Shown in pieces: positions 1 through 7,492 of a stretch of DNA of 10,832 nucleotides. The notes under the pieces were generated by a model. The model was not told the origin of the DNA. It saw only the letters and a list, made by a program, of their open reading frames with translations, and made no database searches. The stretch lies in NCBI GenBank assembly GCA_020445045.1, contig JAGRHI010000263.1, forward strand, positions 777-11,608, given 5' to 3'. Position 1 is the stretch's first letter, and every line of letters starts with the position of its first letter. Source of the DNA: Candidatus Competibacteraceae bacterium (GTDB lineage Bacteria; Pseudomonadota; Gammaproteobacteria; Competibacterales; Competibacteraceae). The translations under genes were made by a program, and so were the position numbers.

Positions 1-157
1 TCGGCCGTTGCGGGAAATGGCCGAGGAAAAACGGCTCGTTGAAACTGACGTTCTTGAGGCCAATCAGCGACAACCCCGGTTCGATGGCCAGAACCCGGTC
101 GACCAGTAAAAAGGGATATCGGTGCGGCAGGTATTCCAGAATTTCCTGAATATCCAT
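1..157 (-). CDS. fabZ: 3-hydroxyacyl-[acyl-carrier-protein] dehydratase FabZ (5' part, cut by window edge)
   Basis: FabZ dehydrates (3R)-3-hydroxyacyl-ACP to trans-2-enoyl-ACP in cytoplasmic type II fatty acid synthesis. It competes with LpxA for hydroxymyristoyl-ACP, which explains its place beside lipid A genes. The first 52 codons are visible. They begin MDIQEILEYLPHRYPFLLVD and reach the family motif GHFP, whose His47 matches the catalytic histidine (His54 in the longer E. coli protein). The rest, including the catalytic glutamate, lies outside the window. The ATG at 157 is the best family fit. A TTG at 166 in the same frame is an alternative: a GAGAGG purine run lies 8 nt before it, while the nearest AAGG to the ATG is 11 nt away. 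The gene follows lpxD by about 20 bp, so the two are probably co-transcribed. Identity is close to certain; only the exact start is in doubt. Confidence 0.95.
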   Translation of the reverse strand, partial: MDIQEILEYLPHRYPFLLVDRVLAIEPGLSLIGLKNVSFNEPFFLGHFPQRP

Positions 158-178
158 CGGTTCCAAAACCTTATCCTC

Positions 179-1210
179 TCAAATGGAGCCATTTCGACTG
201 ATGATTTTTTCCAGTGCCACCACCCGCCGGAACAGCTCGTCCAAGCGACGCAGGCGGGCGCTGATTTTGTTCCAAAGTCGGTTCGGCTCCACCGCCAAAC
301 CCGAAGAGTAGGTACCCGGTTCGGCGATGGATCGGGCCACCAGCGACATACCGGTCACTTGCACGCGATCGGCGATCTCCAGATGGCCGGCGACACCGAC
401 CCCACCGCCCAACATGCAATGCCGCCCGATGCGGGCGCTGCCCGCGATGCCGACGCAGCCGGCCAACGCGCTGTGGGCGCCAACCCGCACGTTGTGGGCA
501 ATCTGAATCTGGTTATCCAGCTTGACCCCTTCCTCGATCACGGTATCTTCCAGGGCGCCGCGATCGATCGTGGTATTGGCGCCGATCTCGACATCGTCAC
601 CGATCCGGACGCCGCCAAGCTGCGGCACCTTGACCCAGCGTCCATCCGACCCGAGCGCCAGACCGAAACCGTCGCTGCCGATCACCGCGCCTGGATGCAC
701 CAGCACCCGCCGGCCGATATGAACGCGGTGGCACAGGGTCACCTGCGCCACCAACCGCGTTTCGGCACCCACCACCGCCTGTTCGCCAATCACGCAGTTG
801 GGGCCGACGCACACCCCCTCGCCCACCACCGCGCCGGCCTCCACCGTGCACTGCGGACCGATCCAGGCGCTGGCCGCGACCTGAGCGCTGGAATCGACCC
901 AAGCCGTGGGATGAACTCCACCATGCGGCCCGGTGGTCGGCACGAACAAGGCTGCGGCTCGGGCATAGGCGACATGCGGGTTGGTGGCCACCAGAGCCGG
1001 CACTGGGCAGTACGCGGCATCTTCGGGCGACAAAATCACGGCCGCCGCCCGAGTATGGGCCAGAAACGGGCGATAGCGCGGATGAGTCAGGAAGCTGATC
1101 TGGCCGGATTCCGCGCCGTTCAGGGGTGCCACGCCGGTGATGACGGTCGTGGCATCGCACCCTTGCAAGCGGGCGTTCGCCGCCGCCGCCACCTCGCCCA
1201 GCGTGGTCAT
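179..1210 (-). CDS. lpxD: UDP-3-O-(3-hydroxyacyl)glucosamine N-acyltransferase LpxD
   Basis: LpxD transfers a 3-hydroxyacyl chain from ACP to the 2-amino group of UDP-3-O-acyl-glucosamine, the third step of lipid A synthesis, in the cytoplasm. The 343-residue product matches the usual length (about 341). Residues 1 to about 100 form the uridine-binding N-terminal domain, including the GVAPLNGAESGQISFL stretch. Residues about 100-315 are left-handed beta-helix hexapeptide repeats, seen as recurring I/V-G-x-x motifs. The QIAHN motif places the catalytic base at His239, the same number as in E. coli. The C-terminus (about 318-343) is the short helical tail that packs in the trimer. Its start lies only 5 bp after the skp stop and has no clear Shine-Dalgarno sequence, so translation is probably coupled to skp. 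The TGA stop is in the same frame as fabZ downstream. Confidence 0.97.
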   Translation of the reverse strand: MTTLGEVAAAANARLQGCDATTVITGVAPLNGAESGQISFLTHPRYRPFLAHTRAAAVILSPEDAAYCPVPALVATNPHVAYARAAALFVPTTGPHGGVHPTAWVDSSAQVAASAWIGPQCTVEAGAVVGEGVCVGPNCVIGEQAVVGAETRLVAQVTLCHRVHIGRRVLVHPGAVIGSDGFGLALGSDGRWVKVPQLGGVRIGDDVEIGANTTIDRGALEDTVIEEGVKLDNQIQIAHNVRVGAHSALAGCVGIAGSARIGRHCMLGGGVGVAGHLEIADRVQVTGMSLVARSIAEPGTYSSGLAVEPNRLWNKISARLRRLDELFRRVVALEKIISRNGSI

Positions 1211-1215
1211 CGGGA

Positions 1216-1722
1216 TTATCTGGACGTAAGACGCTTCAAGACCTTGTCGGTGGCATCCACTTGCGGGCTGGCGTACAACGTTGCGCTATCGTTAATGACC
1301 AAGTCGAACCCTTCCTCCTTGGCGACACTGTTGATCACATCCAGTACTTGCTTTTGGAACTTGCCCAGTTCCTCGTTGCGACGCAGGTTGAAATCCTCGC
1401 GGAATTCATCACTGGTCCGCTTCAATTCCCGAGCCTGATTGCGGATGTCGCTCTCCAGATTACGACGTTGGCTGTCGTTCATCACCGCCCCATCCTTGGA
1501 TAGTTTCTCCTCCAACCGACGCAACGACTTCTGCGCCTCGACCAATCCTTTTTGCCGCGGCGCAAATTCTTTTTCCAGCCGCTTGCTAGCCGATTCGGCT
1601 TGCGGCGCGCTACTCAGGATCTTGGCGATGCTGACGAAAGCGATTTTCAAATCGGCCGCCTGGACCAACGAAAGGGGCAGCGCCAAGGCGGTCGCGGCCA
1701 ACAACCTGTACATAGGCTTCAC
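1216..1722 (-). CDS. skp: Periplasmic chaperone Skp/OmpH
   Basis: Skp is a trimeric periplasmic chaperone that holds unfolded outer-membrane proteins on the way to the BAM complex. I place the start at the GTG at 1722 because GGAGG (1730-1734) lies exactly 7 nt upstream. The in-frame ATG at 1713 would leave a 16-nt gap, and the reading frame extended upstream to an ATG at 1782 has no family match. This start gives 168 residues, close to the usual 160 or so. Residues 1-22 form a signal peptide: a KPMYR basic start, a Leu/Ala core, and a VQA cleavage site before ADLKIAFV. Residues about 45-130 are highly charged with heptad-like spacing, as expected for the coiled-coil tentacles. The C-terminal segment, with GFDLVINDSATLYAS, returns to the trimer body. 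The gene follows bamA by 66 bp and precedes lpxD by 5 bp. Confidence 0.95.
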   Translation of the reverse strand: MKPMYRLLAATALALPLSLVQAADLKIAFVSIAKILSSAPQAESASKRLEKEFAPRQKGLVEAQKSLRRLEEKLSKDGAVMNDSQRRNLESDIRNQARELKRTSDEFREDFNLRRNEELGKFQKQVLDVINSVAKEEGFDLVINDSATLYASPQVDATDKVLKRLTSR

Positions 1723-1729
1723 TCGATAA

Positions 1730-1734
1730 CCTCC
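1730..1734 (-). promoter_or_regulatory. Shine-Dalgarno site that fixes the skp GTG start
   Basis: Read on the minus strand, GGAGG is followed by 7 nt and then GTG at 1722. This is the optimal arrangement and favours the GTG over the nearby ATG at 1713. It is also the strongest Shine-Dalgarno match in the left half of the window. Confidence 0.8.
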
Positions 1735-1757
1735 ATCAAAAAAACACGAATATAATT

Positions 1758-1776
1758 GGCAAGTCGAAAACTCGCC
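1758..1776 (-). other. Stem-loop in the bamA-skp spacer
   Basis: On the transcript strand, GGCGAGT and ACTTGCC pair into a 7-bp stem with one G-U wobble, closed by a five-base loop (TTTCG). The stem begins 12 nt after the bamA stop. It is followed by an A/T-rich stretch and, 13 nt downstream, a run of seven T just before the skp Shine-Dalgarno. The T-run is too far away for a classical intrinsic terminator. It may be an mRNA processing or stability element, or a partial attenuator. The pairing can be read directly; any function is inference. Confidence 0.4.
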
Positions 1777-1788
1777 TTCCATCCCGCA

Positions 1789-4080
1789 TCAGTTAAACGG
1801 AACGCCAAAGGAGAACTGGAAAACCTCTGTTTCATCGCCTGGCTTATCGTTGAACGGAGCGGCGACACTCACCGCGATGGGACCCAACGGAGACAGCCAC
1901 AACCCGGCGATACCGACCGAATAACGTAGTTCGTTGGCGTCGAAATCACTCGGGGTCGCGAACACGTTACCGACATCGAAGAACACCGCCGTCCGCACGT
2001 TTTCCGATTTTTCCAGAAACGGCACCGGCAAGATCATCTGCGTGCTGGCGACGGTCTTGAACGCACCACCGCTCGGTTCGTCGTCACTGTAACGGGGACC
2101 CAGCGTATTGGCCTTGTAACCCCGCACCGACCGCAAGCCACCCGCGTAAAAATTTTCGAAAAAGGGCAAGCCATCGGTATTGCCGTAACCGTCGCCATAG
2201 CCGATATCCGCGCTCAGCGACCAAGTCAGCCACCGGGCGAAGGGGTAGTACATCACGCCCCGGTAGTTGAGCTTGTAGTATTCCGCATCGCTACCCGGCA
2301 CGGCGAGTTCGGTCGAAATTTGATTCAGGCTGCCGCTGGTCGGAAAAATAACCCGATTACGGGTGTCGTGCGCCCAACTGGCATCCAATTTGAACTCGTT
2401 GAAGGTATCGCCGTTCTGCTCGATATAATTAAGAATTTCGACGGGCGTGCTGGTCGTCGTGTCGATCGTAACATGATCGTAGCCGGGCAACAGCACCAGC
2501 GTATCGAATTCGTTGAGCGGGAACCCGAAACTGACCTGGGCGCCGTAGTTGTTGAGCACGTAGTCGGCGGTATTGACCTGCGCGGCGTCGATGTCTCGAT
2601 AGAAAAGCCGGAATCCGCGGCTGATGCCGTCCGGCGTGTAGTAGGGGTTGTTATAGAAGATACTGTAGTTCGAGCCGGCGTCGCTCCTGTTCAGCACCAC
2701 GCTCATCTGATTGCCGGTGCCGAGAAAATTGTTCTGGGTCACGCTCGCATTCAGCAACAACCCCGAATCCTGGCCGTAGCCGATGCCGAACAGCAGGCTC
2801 CCCGACGGGCGCTCGACGACGGTGTAATTCACATCGACCTGATCGTTGGTTCCGGGCACGGCCGGCGTCTCGACGCTGACGCTCTCCAGATACTCCAGGC
2901 GTTCCAGGCGCGTCTTGGAGCGCTCGAGATCCTTGGTCGAAACCCAAGCGCCTTCCGCCTGGCGCAGCTCCCGCCGCAACACATCGTCCTGGGTCTTGAC
3001 GTTGCCCTGAAAGTTGATGCGCCGCGCATAAACCCGCTGGCCCGGATCCACCACGAAGATCAAGGTGACTTTTCGGGTTTCATCGTTGACTTGGGGAACC
3101 GTGTTGATATTGGCGAACGCATACCCATCATCCCCCAGACGCTCGCTCAATTGCTTGGTGGTTTCGGCCATCTTGGCGCGGGAAAAGGTTTCACCCGCCT
3201 TGATCGTAATCAACTTCCGCAAATCCGACTCGGGAACATCCCCGAAATTGCCGGTCAGTTGGATGTCCTCAATGCTATAGGGCTCGCCCTCGGTAATGTT
3301 GATGGTGATGTAGACATCCTTCTTGTCGGGCGTGATCGAAACCTGCGTGGAATCGACGTTGAACTTGAGATAGCCCCGATCCAGATAAAAAGAGCGCAGC
3401 GTCTCGATGTCCGCCGCCAGTTTCTGCTTGGAATACTGATCGTCCTTGCTGAAAAAGGACAGCCAGCCGGTGGTGGAGGACTGCAACAGCCCCAACAGTT
3501 CCTTATCGGTGAAAGCGCGATTGCCGACGATGTTGATCTGGCCGATGCTGGCCACCGCGCCTTCCGAAATCTCGATGGTAATGGCGACGCGATTGCGCTC
3601 CAGCGGTCGTACCTGGCTATTGATCCGCACCGCGTAACGGCCGCGACTGTAATACTGTCGCAGTAGTTCCTGCTCCACCTTATCGAGCAGGGAGCGGTCG
3701 AAAACCCGACCCTCGACCAAGCCGACCTCGGCCAGCGCCTTTTTCAGGTCGTCGGTACCGATATCCTCATTGCCGGTGATTCGCACCTCGGAAATCGCCG
3801 GCCGCTCGGTCACGGTCACCACCAGCACGTTGCCTTTGCGTTCCAGGCTGACATCGCTGAAGAATCCGGTCTTGAACAGCGCGCGGATGATTTCCGGATA
3901 CTCTTGTTCGGAAACCGGCGAACCGACCTGCACCGGCAGGTAGTTGAACACGGTACCGGCGGAAATACGCTGCAGACCATCGACCTGGATGTCCTGCACG
4001 ACGAATTCGCCCGCGGCGCGCGCCCCGCAGGCCACGACCATCAGACCGAAAGAAAGAATCAAGCGGCGATACAAGTTCAT
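1789..4080 (-). CDS. bamA: Outer membrane protein assembly factor BamA
   Basis: BamA is the Omp85-family core of the BAM complex, which inserts beta-barrel proteins into the outer membrane. The 763-residue product starts with a signal peptide (residues 1-22, ending ARA before AGEFVV). Five POTRA domains follow at about 25-91, 92-172, 175-263, 266-345 and 348-421. The C-terminal barrel spans about 426-763. The loop 6 signature VRGY is at 652-655, within GGLRSVRGY. The barrel-end signature is recognisable as WLSPLGPIAVSVAAPF (728-743). The protein is shorter than the 810-residue E. coli BamA, mostly in barrel loops, and lacks the loop 6 cysteine pair; its only cysteine is Cys18 in the signal peptide. 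It ends FGVPFN, so one Asn follows the usual terminal aromatic residue. It begins 37 bp after rseP with only a weak, distant Shine-Dalgarno. Its neighbours rseP and skp act in the same outer-membrane assembly and stress pathway. Confidence 0.98.
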   Translation of the reverse strand: MNLYRRLILSFGLMVVACGARAAGEFVVQDIQVDGLQRISAGTVFNYLPVQVGSPVSEQEYPEIIRALFKTGFFSDVSLERKGNVLVVTVTERPAISEVRITGNEDIGTDDLKKALAEVGLVEGRVFDRSLLDKVEQELLRQYYSRGRYAVRINSQVRPLERNRVAITIEISEGAVASIGQINIVGNRAFTDKELLGLLQSSTTGWLSFFSKDDQYSKQKLAADIETLRSFYLDRGYLKFNVDSTQVSITPDKKDVYITINITEGEPYSIEDIQLTGNFGDVPESDLRKLITIKAGETFSRAKMAETTKQLSERLGDDGYAFANINTVPQVNDETRKVTLIFVVDPGQRVYARRINFQGNVKTQDDVLRRELRQAEGAWVSTKDLERSKTRLERLEYLESVSVETPAVPGTNDQVDVNYTVVERPSGSLLFGIGYGQDSGLLLNASVTQNNFLGTGNQMSVVLNRSDAGSNYSIFYNNPYYTPDGISRGFRLFYRDIDAAQVNTADYVLNNYGAQVSFGFPLNEFDTLVLLPGYDHVTIDTTTSTPVEILNYIEQNGDTFNEFKLDASWAHDTRNRVIFPTSGSLNQISTELAVPGSDAEYYKLNYRGVMYYPFARWLTWSLSADIGYGDGYGNTDGLPFFENFYAGGLRSVRGYKANTLGPRYSDDEPSGGAFKTVASTQMILPVPFLEKSENVRTAVFFDVGNVFATPSDFDANELRYSVGIAGLWLSPLGPIAVSVAAPFNDKPGDETEVFQFSFGVPFN

Positions 4081-4117
4081 AAGTACGTGGTTACCCCAAG
4101 GCCCGGGCGATTGGTCC

Positions 4118-5482
4118 TTATCCGATGATACGACTGAAGTCGTTGAACAGGGCCAGCCCCATCAACAGCAGCAACACGGCGATCCCCACCTGCTGCCCCA
4201 GATGCTGCATCGTTTCCGACAACGGACTGCCCTTGACCAGTTCGATCAGGTAATACAGCAGGTGGCCGCCGTCCAACACCGGCACCGGCAGCAGATTCAA
4301 CACTCCCAAACTGATGCTGACCAAGGCCAGCAGCGACACGAACGCGATCAACCCGGCGCTGGCCGCCTGACCGGCGAATTGCGCGATGGTCAACGGACCG
4401 CTGAGATTGTCCAGCGAGGCCTTGCCGACCAACATTCGTCCCAACATGCGCAGGGTCAGCAACGAGATGTCCCAGGTTTTGCCGATCGCCGCGCCAACCG
4501 CGTCCAGCGGACCATAACGTACCACGACCCGCAAGTTCCGGGCGAGGTCTTCCGGCATGTCAGCGACGGCGCCGATGAACCCGACCTGCTGGCCTCGTTC
4601 GTTTTCCCGCGCGTCGGGGATCAACTCCAGCGACTGCTCGACCCCTTCGCGTTCGATGCGCGCGCGGAAGGCTTGGCCGGGGTGTCGCTCGATCACCTCG
4701 CGCCATTGCCGCCAATCCGTGACGGGTTTGCCGTCGGCCAACACGATCCGGTCGCCCGGCCGCAACCCAGCCCGCTCGGCCGCGCCGCCTTGCATCACCT
4801 GGCCGATCACCGACGGCAACACCGGTTGCCAAGGCACCAGCCCAACCCGCTCGAAAACCCGTGCCGGATCGGCCAGCCCCTGAGGTTCGCGGGTATCCAG
4901 GGTACGAATTCGAGTCCGGTCGTCGGCATCCAGCACTTCGACCTCGATCACCTCCCCGGTCATGGCCCGGTCCACCAGCGCCAGCATCACCGCGCCCAGT
5001 GTCGGCGTCGCTTTACCATCGACGGCCATCACCAGATCGCCCTTGTGAAAATCGCCCGCCGCGGCCAGCGACTTCGGCCGTGGTTCATCCAGCAGCGGTT
5101 TGACCCCCGGTATGCCCACCATGAACATGAAGGCATACGCGAGCACGGCGAACAGAAAATTAAAGGCGGGTCCGGCCAACACAATGGCGATGCGTGAGCC
5201 CACCGGCTGGCGATCGAAGGCCCGTTGCCGTTCGTCCGGCGCCACTTCGCCTTCGCGTTCATCCAACATTTTCACATAGCCGCCCAAGGGCAGCACGGCA
5301 ATCACATACTCCACACCATCCCGACCGATCCGTCGCCAGAGCGGCCGGCCGAAACCGATGGAAAACCTCAACACCTTGACGCCCAGGCGACGCGCGACCC
5401 AGAAATGACCGAATTCATGGACGGTGATCAACACGCCCAGGGTGACGATCAAGGCCAGCGCCGAAATCAGCGAATTGCTCAT
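4118..5482 (-). CDS. rseP: Site-2 intramembrane zinc metalloprotease RseP
   Basis: RseP cleaves the anti-sigma factor RseA within the inner membrane after DegS, releasing sigma E when outer-membrane proteins misfold. It also clears remnant signal peptides. The 454-residue product (usual length about 450) carries the zinc motif HEFGH at 22-26 in its first membrane segment. GPAFNF follows at 104-109 in the second. Two PDZ domains lie at about 128-210 and 222-310; the second includes AGLRPGDRI. The third zinc ligand is Asp404 in NLLPVPVLDGG (396-406). The last membrane segment is at about 432-447. The ATG at 5482 gives the family-standard N-terminus. It is preceded by GGAGG (5489-5493) with a 6-nt spacer, which lies inside the last codons of dxr. 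Only 1 bp separates the dxr stop from this start, so coupling is likely. A longer upstream reading frame, to 5680, only overlaps dxr. Confidence 0.98.
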   Translation of the reverse strand: MSNSLISALALIVTLGVLITVHEFGHFWVARRLGVKVLRFSIGFGRPLWRRIGRDGVEYVIAVLPLGGYVKMLDEREGEVAPDERQRAFDRQPVGSRIAIVLAGPAFNFLFAVLAYAFMFMVGIPGVKPLLDEPRPKSLAAAGDFHKGDLVMAVDGKATPTLGAVMLALVDRAMTGEVIEVEVLDADDRTRIRTLDTREPQGLADPARVFERVGLVPWQPVLPSVIGQVMQGGAAERAGLRPGDRIVLADGKPVTDWRQWREVIERHPGQAFRARIEREGVEQSLELIPDARENERGQQVGFIGAVADMPEDLARNLRVVVRYGPLDAVGAAIGKTWDISLLTLRMLGRMLVGKASLDNLSGPLTIAQFAGQAASAGLIAFVSLLALVSISLGVLNLLPVPVLDGGHLLYYLIELVKGSPLSETMQHLGQQVGIAVLLLLMGLALFNDFSRIIG

Positions 5483-5483
5483 C

Positions 5484-6683
5484 TCACACCTCCAACGCCC
5501 GGGCGGCGATCCAGTGGGCGGCGACGGCCCGTGCCTGTAAGTCGCCATCGAGAATCGCCGCCAGTTCTTCGGCCGCGCGCGTGGGCACTTGTTCCAGGGC
5601 ATGCTCCACCACGGCGGCGATGTCGATGAAGCGAATGCGCCGATCGAGGAACGCCTGAACCGCGACTTCGTTGGCGGCATTCAGCACGGCCGGCGCGGTC
5701 CCGCCGGCTTCCAACGCGGCGAAGGCCAGCCGCAAACAGGGAAAGCGGGTGAAATCGGGCGCCTGAAATTCCAGTTTCCCCAAGCGGACAAAATCCAGGA
5801 AAGCCACCCCGGAGGCCAAGCGCCGCGGCCAGGCCAAGGCATGGGCGATGGGGGTGCGCATATCGGGATTTCCCAATTGCGCCAACACCGAACCGTCCTG
5901 ATATTCGACCATCGAGTGGATCACGCTCTGTGGATGCACCACCACCTCGATCGCCGCCGTCGGCGCTTCGAACAACCAATGCGCCTCGATGACCTCCAGC
6001 CCCTTGTTCATCATGGTGGCGGAATCGACCGAAATCTTGCGGCCCATGTTCCAGTTGGGATGGGCGCAAGCCTGCTCGGGGGTGACATCCGCCAATTGGG
6101 CCAGCGGCGCGGTCCGAAACGGCCCGCCGGAACCGGTCAGCAACATCCGACGCACCCCGGCGGCGGCGAGACCGACGCGCGCGAAATCCGCCGGCAGGCA
6201 TTGGAACAAGGCGTTGTGCTCGCTGTCGATCGGCAACAGTTCCGCGCCGTGCCGGCGGATCGCCGCCATGAACAGCGGCCCGGCCATGACCAGCGCCTCC
6301 TTGTTGGCCAACAGCACTCGCTTGCCGGCCCGCGCCGCCGCCAGGGTCGGCGGCAGACCGGCCGCGCCGACGATGGCCGCCATCACATAAGCGACTTCGG
6401 GCAGGGTTGCCGCACGCTCCAGCCCAGCGACGCCGGCCAATACCTCGACCGGCCGGCCCGCCACCCGCAACCGTTCCCGCAACCGCTCGGCGGCGGCGGC
6501 ATCGGCCAACACCGCAACAGCCGGTTCGTGCGCCAGACACTGCCGGAATAACGCCTCGTCATCTCGATGAGCGGTCAGGACCACGACCCGGAACCGGTCG
6601 GGATGACGTTGCAACACATCGAGGGTGCTAACACCGATCGAACCGGTCGACCCCAGGATGGCGATCCCGATACGCTCGCTCAT
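5484..6683 (-). CDS. dxr: 1-deoxy-D-xylulose 5-phosphate reductoisomerase Dxr (IspC)
   Basis: Dxr converts 1-deoxy-D-xylulose 5-phosphate to 2-C-methyl-D-erythritol 4-phosphate with NADPH and a divalent metal. It is the committed step of the MEP isoprenoid pathway and the target of fosmidomycin. The product has 399 residues (E. coli has 398). The dinucleotide-binding motif GSTGSIG is at 11-17 and LLANKEALVMAG at 124-135. Metal ligands Asp153 and Glu155 sit in PIDSEHNALFQ. The substrate loop TGSGGPF is at 183-189. MGRKISVDSATMMNKGLE (213-230) supplies the Ser, Asn, Lys and third metal-ligand Glu. The C-terminal helical domain includes LNAANEVAVQAFL. The start overlaps the cdsA stop by 4 bp (ATGA), which indicates coupling. 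The gene feeds isoprenoid precursors toward UppS, encoded two genes upstream. Confidence 0.98.
   Translation of the reverse strand: MSERIGIAILGSTGSIGVSTLDVLQRHPDRFRVVVLTAHRDDEALFRQCLAHEPAVAVLADAAAAERLRERLRVAGRPVEVLAGVAGLERAATLPEVAYVMAAIVGAAGLPPTLAAARAGKRVLLANKEALVMAGPLFMAAIRRHGAELLPIDSEHNALFQCLPADFARVGLAAAGVRRMLLTGSGGPFRTAPLAQLADVTPEQACAHPNWNMGRKISVDSATMMNKGLEVIEAHWLFEAPTAAIEVVVHPQSVIHSMVEYQDGSVLAQLGNPDMRTPIAHALAWPRRLASGVAFLDFVRLGKLEFQAPDFTRFPCLRLAFAALEAGGTAPAVLNAANEVAVQAFLDRRIRFIDIAAVVEHALEQVPTRAAEELAAILDGDLQARAVAAHWIAARALEV
5489..5493 (-). promoter_or_regulatory. rseP Shine-Dalgarno embedded in the dxr 3' end
   Basis: GGAGG on the minus strand lies 6 nt before the rseP ATG at 5482. It is formed by the last Leu-Glu-Val codons of dxr. 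It supports the short rseP start over the longer frame that overlaps dxr. Confidence 0.75.
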
Positions 6684-7492
6684 CCTCGCATTCCGTACAA
6701 CCCCAGCAGGAATACCGGCGCGGCGGCGGTCAGGCTGTCGACCCGATCGAGCACGCCGCCGTGGCCGGGCAGCAGCGTGCCGCTATCCTTCATGCCGCAT
6801 TGTCGCTTCAACATGCTCTCGAACAGATCCCCAACGATGGAAAAACCGACCGTCACCATGCAGATCGCCACGAACCAGGGCCAGCGCGCGCCCACGCCCA
6901 GCACCGCCGCGCCGGCCAGCGCGAACATCAGCGCGGCCACCCCAGCGCCCAGCGCCCCTTCCCAAGTCTTGCCCGGGCTGATGGTGATCGCCAGCTTGCG
7001 CCGGCCCCAGCGGCGGCCGGCGAAATAGGCGCCGATATCGGCGATCCAGACCAGTAGAAACAGGAATAGCACATAGGTCGGTCCAAATGCGTCCCGCAGC
7101 GCCATGAATGCCACCCAGGGCGCCGCCAGCACGATCATGCCGGCCACCGCGACGGTCACCGAGCGGTCTTCTTGACGTTCGGGGCGCGCGGCGTAGCGCC
7201 ACATCCAAAACAGGGCATAGCACCAGCCGGCCAACACGCAGCCCAGCAACCCGACAACGAAGGCGGGGTTGCCCACCCACGGCCAGAACGCCAGGATCAG
7301 GGTCAGCACCAATCCACCGTACACCAAGCGGTGACGCGGCCCGTTCAACCTCGCCAATCCGGCCCACTCCCAGGCGCCCAGCAGGATCACCGCCAGCAAC
7401 AGTAGGCCGAAACCGGCCAGCGGTAGTTTCAGCACCGCCCAGACCACCAGTATGGCCAGCACGACCGCCGTGACGATTCGCTGTTTAAGCAT
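6680..7492 (-). CDS. cdsA: Phosphatidate cytidylyltransferase (CDP-diglyceride synthase) CdsA
   Basis: CdsA condenses CTP with phosphatidic acid to give CDP-diacylglycerol and pyrophosphate, the branch point for all phospholipids, in the inner membrane. The product has 270 residues (E. coli 285) and consists mostly of hydrophobic segments, about seven to eight. Clear ones lie near 7-23, 26-45, 58-74, 78-98, 113-130, 138-157, 182-200 and 204-222. The PROSITE-type CdsA signature is complete at 226-252: Ser226, Lys229-Arg230, Lys235-Asp236, PGHGG and a final DRVD. The motif SPGKTWEG lies at 172-179. The start is inside uppS (8-bp overlap) and the stop overlaps the dxr start by 4 bp, so all three genes are probably translated together. 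The Shine-Dalgarno, AGGTGA about 12 nt upstream, is distant, which also fits coupling. Confidence 0.97.
   Translation of the reverse strand: MLKQRIVTAVVLAILVVWAVLKLPLAGFGLLLLAVILLGAWEWAGLARLNGPRHRLVYGGLVLTLILAFWPWVGNPAFVVGLLGCVLAGWCYALFWMWRYAARPERQEDRSVTVAVAGMIVLAAPWVAFMALRDAFGPTYVLFLFLLVWIADIGAYFAGRRWGRRKLAITISPGKTWEGALGAGVAALMFALAGAAVLGVGARWPWFVAICMVTVGFSIVGDLFESMLKRQCGMKDSGTLLPGHGGVLDRVDSLTAAAPVFLLGLYGMRG

Noticed and set aside
122..1438. Long plus-strand open frame (438 codons) opposite lpxD and the skp 3' end
   Set aside because: It is antisense to two well-recognised genes, rich in His, Arg, Gly and Pro without domain-like motifs, and typical of shadow frames in GC-rich DNA.
1751..1756. 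Perfect TATAAT on the plus strand in the bamA-skp spacer, as a possible antisense promoter
   Set aside because: No -35-like hexamer lies 16-18 nt upstream and no plus-strand gene follows. AT-rich spacers yield such matches by chance.
2320..3666. Plus-strand open frame of 448 codons opposite bamA
   Set aside because: It lies wholly inside bamA on the other strand, with no recognisable family, signal peptide or ribosome-binding site. The open frame follows from bamA codon bias.
3944..5197. Plus-strand open frame of 417 codons opposite rseP and the bamA start
   Set aside because: Its Gln/His/Arg-rich composition is that of a reverse-complement shadow of rseP, and the real gene has intact catalytic motifs.
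5589..6551. Plus-strand open frame of 320 codons opposite dxr
   Set aside because: It is antisense to dxr, low in complexity and without domain signals.
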